From Rufibacter roseus (GTDB lineage: Bacteria > Bacteroidota > Bacteroidia > Cytophagales > Hymenobacteraceae), in NCBI RefSeq assembly GCF_001647285.1, contig NZ_LRML01000001.1:62001-126000 (forward strand): a stretch of DNA of 64,000 bases, written 5' to 3'. The translations under genes and the position numbers were made by a program. The notes under the pieces were generated by a model. That model did not search any database. It saw only the letters and a program-made list of their open reading frames with translations, and was not told where the DNA came from. How positions within the stretch are numbered: position 1 is the stretch's first letter; each line of letters begins with the position of its first letter. Shown in pieces: positions 43,187 to 49,037 of this stretch.

Positions 43187-44089
43187 ATGCTGAAAATAGC
43201 CTGGTCTAAAGAATATGCTCATTCCTTACCTGAAGGGCACCGTTTTCCTATGCTTAAATACGAGTTGCTGCCCGAGCAGCTGCTGTATGAAGGCACGGTA
43301 ACTTCTGAGAATTTCTTTCAACCCGAGCCACTCACTTCAGCCCAGATTGTGCGGGTGCATGACCAGGTATATTGGCGACGGCTGCGGGCATTGGAGCTGA
43401 CGCCGTCTGAAATAAGAAAAACTGGTTTCCCTCTCTCGGCGGAGCTGGTAGACCGGGAGGTGATGATTATGGGTGGTACCGTGCAGGCAGCCGAGTTTGC
43501 ACTGGAGTTTGGGGCAGCCATGAATATTGCCGGCGGCACCCATCATGCATTTACCAACAGGGGAGAGGGTTTCTGCCTGCTCAATGATATTGCACTGGGG
43601 GCCCAGCATCTTTTAGACCTGCAAAAGGTGAAGCAGGTACTGGTGGTAGATTTAGACGTACACCAGGGCAACGGTACCGCCCAAATTTTTGAGCATGAGC
43701 CGCGGGTGTTTACCTTCAGCATGCACGGCGGCAACAACTATCCCTTACACAAAGAAACCTCAGACCTGGATGTGCCCTTGCCAGATGGAATAGATGATGC
43801 CGGTTATCTGAAGTTGTTGCAGCAGCATTTGCCCCGCCTTATGGATCAAGTGCAGCCTGATTTTGTGTTTTTTCAGAGCGGGGTAGACGTGTTGGCCACT
43901 GATAAGTTAGGCAAACTGTCGCTCACGCATGCCGGTTGCCGCGAAAGGGATTACGTGGTGCTGGATATGTGCCGTAGAAACGGAGTACCTGTGTGCGCCA
44001 GCATGGGCGGCGGCTATTCAGTACGCATTGCAGATATTGTAGAGGCGCATGCTAACACCTTCAGGTTGGTGCAGCAGTTGTTCTTTTAG
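43187..44089 (+). CDS. Histone-deacetylase-family (AcuC/APAH-like) hydrolase
   Basis: 300 aa zinc-dependent amidohydrolase that removes acetyl groups from proteins, polyamines or small molecules. Motifs: YAHSLPEGHRFPM near the start, NIAGGTHHAFTNRGEGFCLL (His-His pair), VVDLDVHQGNGTA (metal-binding Asp and His), FSMHGGNNYPLHKE, FQSGVDVLATDKLGKLSLT and GVPVCASMGGGYS. The start at 43187 is chosen because MLKIAWSKEYAHSLPEGH is where relatives begin; the earlier ATG at 43142 adds a leader with no counterpart. A single gene, apparently with its own promoter. Confidence 0.93.
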   Translation: MLKIAWSKEYAHSLPEGHRFPMLKYELLPEQLLYEGTVTSENFFQPEPLTSAQIVRVHDQVYWRRLRALELTPSEIRKTGFPLSAELVDREVMIMGGTVQAAEFALEFGAAMNIAGGTHHAFTNRGEGFCLLNDIALGAQHLLDLQKVKQVLVVDLDVHQGNGTAQIFEHEPRVFTFSMHGGNNYPLHKETSDLDVPLPDGIDDAGYLKLLQQHLPRLMDQVQPDFVFFQSGVDVLATDKLGKLSLTHAGCRERDYVVLDMCRRNGVPVCASMGGGYSVRIADIVEAHANTFRLVQQLFF

Positions 44090-44127
44090 GCTTAATTAAG
44101 GTGTTGCACCGACTGTTAAGTAAAACT

Positions 44128-44346
44128 TCAGTCGCGGGATTTGAGTTTGGTGCCGGGAGTCCGGAAGTAATGGACAGCACGCTTAAGAGATAGGTAGATG
44201 ATAGGAACCAGCAGCAGTACCAGCAAGAGGTAAATCATCACTTTTACCACCTTCAGAAAAAGACTGATGACTATGGCAGATAATAAAACGGAGGCTACAA
44301 AAAGAAGCCAAAATTGAACGGTACTTTTACTGGAACTTCGGCCCAT
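44128..44346 (-). CDS. Small two-helix membrane protein, unknown function
   Basis: 72 aa. Two hydrophobic segments (QFWLLFVASVLLSAIVISLF and MIYLLLVLLLVPIIYLSL) lie between basic ends, so it should be a small inner-membrane protein. I do not recognise a family. It lies between the deacetylase gene and the methyltransferase gene, pointing toward the deacetylase. The reading frame is convincing from its composition, but no homologue can be named. Confidence 0.6.
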   Translation of the reverse strand: MGRSSSKSTVQFWLLFVASVLLSAIVISLFLKVVKVMIYLLLVLLLVPIIYLSLKRAVHYFRTPGTKLKSRD

Positions 44347-44493
44347 GGGGGTAACATTGGTAATACAATAAGTCCGTTGCCGCTAAATAGATATTCTTGC
44401 GGACAAGCTGCTTTTCTTTCTCAGAACTAATAAGGTTCTGGTCTCATTGCAGAAAAGCATACTTTAAGTTACGAAAATTTTTAAGAGGAAAAA

Positions 44494-44534
44494 GTGTTTT
44501 TGAGCTACTTTTCTAAAAACGGGCCAAAAACGAG
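44494..44534. repeat. Dispersed palindrome copy 15, forming the end of the methyltransferase gene
   Basis: GTTTTTGAGCTACTTTTC then TAAAAACGGGCCAAAAACGAGC. The TAG stop of the minus-strand gene (44505-44507) and its last nine codons (about residue 233 onward, LVFGPFLEK) lie inside the repeat. Confidence 0.75.
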
Positions 44535-45230
44535 CAGCCACCTAAACGCCCATTTCCAGTGCAAACGGTACTGCTGAACTGATGCCTGTTTTAAAATTTC
44601 CTGCCAATCTTTTTTGCTGAATGCCCGCAACACCGACAGCGGTGCATCATTTTTAACCAGGTATGATTTTGAAAAAGCCCGAGTCAGGCTTTTGATAGAA
44701 TAATACGCCAGTGGGTGCCGGTGCAAATCGTTTACAAGAACTGCTATTCGTGCCTGCTGCCGTAGTTGGCTTAGTAATCGCACCATTGCTTCAGAGGTAA
44801 AGTGGTGCAGAAAAAGGCTGCAGATAATAATGTCATACTTTTGGGCGGCAAACTCAGGCGAGAAAACATCTGCTTGCTGAAAAGAGATCTCCGGATATTC
44901 CTGACAGTACTTGGTGCCGTAGGTTACCATGAAGGCATTGGCATCTACACCTGTTAACTCTACTTTGATGTTTTTGCTTCGGGCCCATTGCGCCACCATT
45001 TTGAGAGTATCGCCGCCGCCGCTGCCCAAGTCAGCTATTTTTAGGCTGTTTTTCTGAAAAGAGGCCGAAAACGGGTGAGCCAAGATCTGGTTCAGCCCCT
45101 GCCTCACTACCTCATGCCCACCCAGCCACCGGTTAATGAATTCCAGCTCCTTCAGGTTTTGCCGAAGATCCTCACCCGTGAGCGAAAGATCATCCATTAA
45201 CTCAAGATCTGTAGACCGCTGATTAAACAT
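44505..45230 (-). CDS. Class I SAM-dependent methyltransferase of the type III PKS cluster
   Basis: 241 aa. The SAM-binding motif is KIADLGSGGGDTLKMVAQWA at residues 64-83, then VELTGVDANAFMV (acidic loop) and YDIIICSLFLHHF. Its start overlaps the stop of the polyketide synthase gene by 8 bases, so the two are translationally coupled, and the enzyme probably methylates the polyketide product (compare methyltransferases beside type III PKS for phenolic lipids or alkylpyrones). Oddity: two members of the palindrome family lie within the gene, one encoding residues about 53-66 (PFSASFQKNSLKIA) just before the SAM motif, and one forming the C-terminus and stop. Confidence 0.88.
   Translation of the reverse strand: MFNQRSTDLELMDDLSLTGEDLRQNLKELEFINRWLGGHEVVRQGLNQILAHPFSASFQKNSLKIADLGSGGGDTLKMVAQWARSKNIKVELTGVDANAFMVTYGTKYCQEYPEISFQQADVFSPEFAAQKYDIIICSLFLHHFTSEAMVRLLSQLRQQARIAVLVNDLHRHPLAYYSIKSLTRAFSKSYLVKNDAPLSVLRAFSKKDWQEILKQASVQQYRLHWKWAFRWLLVFGPFLEK
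45034..45074. repeat. Dispersed palindrome copy 16, inside the methyltransferase coding region
   Basis: GCTATTTTTAGGCTGTTTTT then CTGAAAAGAGGCCGAAAACG. It encodes about residues 53-66 of the minus-strand methyltransferase in frame. The core AGGCTG/GAGGCC is partly paired. Confidence 0.75.
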
Positions 45231-46332
45231 GGTGTACTGATAAAAGCATAGATTCTAAGGTGAGCCCGGGGCCAAAGGCAAAGCTCAGTACTGGCGCGCC
45301 GTGCTTTTCGGCCTTTGCCTCTTTCCAAAGCGACTTCAGCACAAACAGCACCGTAGCCGATGACATGTTCCCGTATTGCCGGAGCACTTCATACGCATGT
45401 CTGTTCTTGTCTTTAGAGATACCTAAGGCCTGTTCAATTACCTCCAGTATTTTGCGTCCGCCGGGGTGTATGGCAAAAAGATTCAGTTCAGATAACTGCA
45501 GGTTGAGTTTCTGCAAAAGCGTGGTAGTGAGCTGACCAATACCCTGCTTAATGAGCGAGGGCACGTAAGAAGACAGGGTCATCTCAAATCCGAAATCATT
45601 GATGTGCCAGGCCATTTCTTTTTCACCTGAGGGAGCTAAATCGCAATGAAATGCATCTAGCTGCAGGGAGAGAGCGGACAGCGGTTCAGAACTCACCACT
45701 ACGGAGGCTGCACCATCGGCGAACAAAGCATTTGAGACCAGGTGGTCATGCTCAGGCCTATTTTGAAAGTGTAAAGTGCACAGTTCGGTACAGACAATTA
45801 GCACCCGCGCATTAGGCGTTGAGCGGCAAATATGATCAGCCACTTTCAAGGCATTGAAAGCAGCATAACAGCCCATGAAATTGATGCAGGTGCGCTGCAC
45901 TTGCGGAGACAACTGTAGTGCATTCACCAGTTCAATGTCTAACCCAGGGGCATACATGCCGGTGCAGCTAACCGTAATGAGGTGCGTGATATGTGCTGGA
46001 TTTAAGTCAGGCAATTGGCTGAGGCAGTCTTGAACAGCTGCTTCTGAGAGCGGAAGCGCCATTTTTTGATAGGCCTCCATTCGGTCTCCTACAGTAGGGA
46101 AGGGGCTCAGGTCTGGGGTATTCGGGTAAAACTCAAATTCTCCGTTTTCACGGCCATAATCTGGCAAAACGGTGTGCCGCTGCTCAATGCCCGACACGCG
46201 GTACAATGCCTTTAATTTCCGCGCCTCAGCTGCGTCAAGTTGAAGAGCACCCGCCATAAAGTCGGCAATTTCTTGCTGCGGAATTGCATGCGGTGGATTG
46301 GCCGTGCCTATGGCGCAGAGGTAACTCTTCAT
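45223..46332 (-). CDS. Type III polyketide synthase (chalcone/stilbene-synthase family)
   Basis: 369 aa. It condenses an acyl-CoA starter with malonyl-CoA units to give pyrones, resorcinols or related rings. Catalytic triad: Cys in CINFMGCYAAFNALKVADHI (GCYAAF), His in LFAIHPGGRKILEVIEQALG, Asn in RQYGNMSSATVLFVLKSLWK. SCTGMYAPGLDIELVNALQL lies just before the Cys block. It sits between an FAD oxidoreductase gene and a methyltransferase gene on the same strand, an arrangement like the known phenolic-lipid clusters (PKS, methyltransferase, flavin hydroxylase). The product cannot be told from sequence. Confidence 0.93.
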   Translation of the reverse strand: MKSYLCAIGTANPPHAIPQQEIADFMAGALQLDAAEARKLKALYRVSGIEQRHTVLPDYGRENGEFEFYPNTPDLSPFPTVGDRMEAYQKMALPLSEAAVQDCLSQLPDLNPAHITHLITVSCTGMYAPGLDIELVNALQLSPQVQRTCINFMGCYAAFNALKVADHICRSTPNARVLIVCTELCTLHFQNRPEHDHLVSNALFADGAASVVVSSEPLSALSLQLDAFHCDLAPSGEKEMAWHINDFGFEMTLSSYVPSLIKQGIGQLTTTLLQKLNLQLSELNLFAIHPGGRKILEVIEQALGISKDKNRHAYEVLRQYGNMSSATVLFVLKSLWKEAKAEKHGAPVLSFAFGPGLTLESMLLSVHHV

Positions 46333-46482
46333 ATTTTAATATAAGCAAAATAGTAGCAAGATGTTTTGATTGCTGCAAAAGATAGGTGCTGATGAGTACA
46401 TACTCCATTGAGCGGCCTCGGGTTTAGTATAGCACCTGTTTACCGAAAGACTGTGGAAAAGCAGTTCAGGCATTAATACTGA

Positions 46483-46520
46483 CGCTTTAGGGCTGTTTTC
46501 CAGAAAATAGCCCTAAAACG
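46483..46520. repeat. Dispersed palindrome copy 17
   Basis: CGCTTTAGGGCTGTTTTC and GAAAATAGCCCTAAAACG pair apart from three bases. It lies in the 249-base gap between the FAD oxidoreductase and polyketide synthase genes. Confidence 0.88.
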
Positions 46521-46581
46521 ATTCACTTTCTGTTTGAGGCTAAGGCCAAAACAATAAAAGTAACTGCTATGATAGAAGTGC

Positions 46582-47709
46582 CTAAAATGGTTGCCCGTGG
46601 GTGCGCCGCATGATAGCACGTACTGCCGCTGGTAATTGACCTAAACCTGCCACTGCCAGTTCTGATAAAACGGGGTGTCCGAACAGTTTCTGCACCGCTC
46701 TGCCTGTACGTAACCTGGCTCCAAACTGGTATTTCCATGCGTGGGTGTAATTAGCCTCTAGCTCTTTTCGTGTTTGCTCTCCGTTCAAAAACAGCAGTAC
46801 TTGTTCAGACAGCAGTTTGGCCGAGTGAATGGCCATGGCCATGCCGTTGCCGCAGAGGGGAGTGATAAGGCCTGCCGCATCACCGCACATAAGAATATGG
46901 TTTTCTACACAAGTTTTGGACGCAAAAGAAATTTCATTGATAACCTCAGGCTGTGTATACAAGTGTTCACTAGTAGTCAATATTTCCTTTAGAAAGGGGT
47001 TTTTGCTTAATATTTTTTCTTCCATTGCCGCAATGGTTCCGCTCTTTTTCAGGTTTTGGCGAGTGGTCAGATAGCAAAAGCAGTATTTATCTTCCTCAAT
47101 GGCCGAGATGCCCGCATACCCGTCAGCAAAATTATGGAGGGCAATGACGTTTTTGGGGAATTTGGTGCGCAGGTGATATTTCACACCCAGATAAGGAGAG
47201 CGCTCTTCAAAGAAAGTACGGTTGAGCCGGCGGTCTAAAGTACTTCGTTTGCCATACGCACCAACCACTATAGGGGCTTCTATACACTGGCCATCTGACA
47301 GGTTGACTTGAAAGCTGCCGTTGTCAAATTCTACATTAGAGACAGAAACCTGTTGCCTGAATATAACTCTTCGTGTGAGGGCTAATTTGTATAAATAATA
47401 GTCAAGTTGGTACCTGCTCACGCCAAAGCCCCCCAGATCCAGCGGTGCCATCAGAGTTCGCCCGCTGGGGGATGACAACATGAAATGATCAATTTGGGCA
47501 GGAGCAAGTGCGGCTATGTCAACGCCTAAACTTTTTAAGAAAGGCAATACCTCATTAGAAATATATTCACCACACACTTTGTGGAAGGGATAACTTTTCC
47601 TTTCCACTAGTGTTACCTCAACGTCTTGGCTTGATAATTGCAAAGCTGTAACCAGGCCTGCTAAACCACCACCAATGATCACAGCCTTGCGGTTTTTTAT
47701 ATGTTGCAA
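46582..47709 (-). CDS. FAD-dependent oxidoreductase (geranylgeranyl-reductase/hydroxylase-like)
   Basis: 375 aa flavoprotein. The ADP-binding motif is AVIIGGGLAGLVTALQLSSQ at residues 9-28, the family block FHKVCGEYISNEVLPFLKSL follows near residue 45, and the second FAD motif is ILMCGDAAGLITPLCGNGMA near residues 278-297. The Cys-Gly-Glu block is typical of geranylgeranyl-reductase-like flavoproteins, which include hydroxylases of polyketide clusters. It is upstream of, and on the same strand as, the type III PKS and methyltransferase genes. It probably hydroxylates or reduces the product; this is inference. Confidence 0.9.
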   Translation of the reverse strand: MQHIKNRKAVIIGGGLAGLVTALQLSSQDVEVTLVERKSYPFHKVCGEYISNEVLPFLKSLGVDIAALAPAQIDHFMLSSPSGRTLMAPLDLGGFGVSRYQLDYYLYKLALTRRVIFRQQVSVSNVEFDNGSFQVNLSDGQCIEAPIVVGAYGKRSTLDRRLNRTFFEERSPYLGVKYHLRTKFPKNVIALHNFADGYAGISAIEEDKYCFCYLTTRQNLKKSGTIAAMEEKILSKNPFLKEILTTSEHLYTQPEVINEISFASKTCVENHILMCGDAAGLITPLCGNGMAMAIHSAKLLSEQVLLFLNGEQTRKELEANYTHAWKYQFGARLRTGRAVQKLFGHPVLSELAVAGLGQLPAAVRAIMRRTHGQPF

Positions 47710-47870
47710 TAGGTTTATTTGTTTTGTGCAATAAATTTATTTACTTTTAAGGTAAAACCTTTGTTTTATATTAAAAAATACAAAACCAATTTTTATTGTA
47801 CTGCGTTATTCTAAGGTATGAAGTGCAGTAGCACCTAATTTATTGTTCCTCTTTCTATAACCATTAATAT

Positions 47871-48242
47871 ATGAAGAAAACTATACTATTATTTTTTCTT
47901 AGCCTCACCTTACTTGATTTGTCTGCACAGATCAGGTCTACTCCGCCAATGCCGGCAGAGCCAAGAAATGAGGCTAAACAAGATACGGAAGACCGGTCGG
48001 TAACGGTATATCCCAACCCCTCCAGCGGAGTGATTACCATTTCGTTAGAAGGCTTTGAAGGCAAACGTACAGACCTGCGTATCATGAACGTGATTGGCAA
48101 TGTGGTGTACCGCGAAGTTCTGCAGGATCCTGCCGGGCGCGTCTCTAAAACCTTAGACCTGAACAAGCTTACCAAAGGTTTGTACTACGTGAAGCTTGAA
48201 ACGCAAACATACAGTGAGGTAAGAAAGGTGATTTTACGCTGA
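47871..48242 (+). CDS. Small secreted protein consisting mainly of a type IX secretion C-terminal domain
   Basis: 123 aa. Signal peptide (TILLFFLSLTLLDLSAQ), a short spacer of about 25 residues, then a full T9SS type A sorting domain: VTVYPNPSSGVITISLEGFE, LRIMNVIGNVVYREVL, LDLNKLTKGLYYVKLETQTY, ending in EVRKVILR. Normally this domain sits at the end of large secreted enzymes; here there is almost no passenger. It may be a small surface protein or a remnant of a larger one. It is divergent from the FAD oxidoreductase gene across an AT-rich 161-base region. Confidence 0.85.
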   Translation: MKKTILLFFLSLTLLDLSAQIRSTPPMPAEPRNEAKQDTEDRSVTVYPNPSSGVITISLEGFEGKRTDLRIMNVIGNVVYREVLQDPAGRVSKTLDLNKLTKGLYYVKLETQTYSEVRKVILR

Positions 48243-48265
48243 AAACTCACCTGTTGAAGTTATAG

Positions 48266-48299
48266 AAAGGCAAAACCTATTTAGGTTTTGCCTTTTTTT
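48266..48299 (+). terminator. Rho-independent terminator of the T9SS-domain gene
   Basis: AAAGGCAAAACCT/AGGTTTTGCCTTT, a 13-bp stem with a 4-base loop followed by a T-run. It is 23 bases after the stop. Confidence 0.92.
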
Positions 48300-48317
48300 G
48301 TTAAACGGCATCTTGTT

Positions 48318-48359
48318 CCTGTTTTTCATCTGTTTTCAGAAAAACAGATGAAAAACAGG
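48318..48359. repeat. Dispersed palindrome copy 18 (perfect 19-bp arms)
   Basis: CCTGTTTTTCATCTGTTTT and AAAACAGATGAAAAACAGG pair perfectly with a 4-base loop. The core CATCTG/CAGATG is a distinct, still fully paired variant. Confidence 0.93.
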
Positions 48360-48455
48360 CTAGTGCTTTTGCCTAGAGAATTTGAATACTGATTGCTCAG
48401 TCAGCAGGCCTCCGGTAAGAGTAAAAGAATGATGATGGAAGGTGATAATGCTTAG

Positions 48456-48527
48456 TGGCCTCGGCGGGAATCGAACCCACATCTAAAGTTTAGGAAACTT
48501 CTATTCTATCCGTTGAACTACAAGGCC
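48456..48527 (-). tRNA. tRNA-Arg (anticodon CCT)
   Basis: On the minus strand: acceptor GGCCTTG/CGAGGCC (one G-U), anticodon stem GAAGT/ACTTT with loop TTCCTAA giving anticodon CCT (reads AGG), T arm GTGGG-TTCGATT-CCCGC, discriminator A. The 3' CCA is not encoded. 72 bases. Confidence 0.95.
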
Positions 48528-48653
48528 CTGGGTGTTTCTACAAAATGCCCAATGTGGTGCTGCACTATTTGAGTGGGCAAATATATGTTAAAAGGGAGCA
48601 ACACACAAAGTAGAGTTATTACTCAGGTATGCGCAGCGCGAATGGGAAGTGCT

Positions 48654-49037
48654 TTATGAATCACCTTGCAAGGCATTCAATATTTCGTCGGGATTAGCTG
48701 GCTTCTGTAAAAAGTCAACCACCAGTGGGTAAGCTTTGCTTCTGTCTTTATCTGCCTTGCGAATGGAAGAAGAAAGAATGTATACCCTGCATTTATTTCT
48801 AAAGTCAGGCTGGTGCTGAGCCAGTTCATCTAACAGCTCCCAACCGTCCATGATAGGCATAGAAAGGTCTACAAACAAAACATCAGGGTATTCGGCTTCG
48901 CTGAGAGAGTTTATTTTTTCTAACACTTCATGGGCAGAGAGAAAAGTACTGATGTCGAGATTGTTGTCGAGCTTGTTTAGTAAACTCCCCAGTAAAAAAT
49001 TGCTTACATGGTCATCATCAACCAAAAATACCTTCAT
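48654..49037 (-). CDS. Single-domain response regulator
   Basis: 127 aa receiver domain with no output domain. Acidic pocket in VFLVDDDHVSNFLLG, phospho-acceptor Asp57 in VLFVDLSMPIMDGWELLDEL, Ser/Thr switch in VYILSSSIRKADKD, and Lys in VDFLQKPANPDEIL. It overlaps the upstream histidine kinase gene by the ATGA arrangement (49034-49037), so the two are translationally coupled and surely work together. It is likely a phosphorelay shuttle or protein-binding regulator rather than a DNA-binding one. Confidence 0.94.
   Translation of the reverse strand: MKVFLVDDDHVSNFLLGSLLNKLDNNLDISTFLSAHEVLEKINSLSEAEYPDVLFVDLSMPIMDGWELLDELAQHQPDFRNKCRVYILSSSIRKADKDRSKAYPLVVDFLQKPANPDEILNALQGDS

Noticed and set aside
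46523-46738. 71-residue frame at the end of the FAD oxidoreductase gene
   Set aside because: It shares most of its length with the oxidoreductase in another frame and has no independent support.
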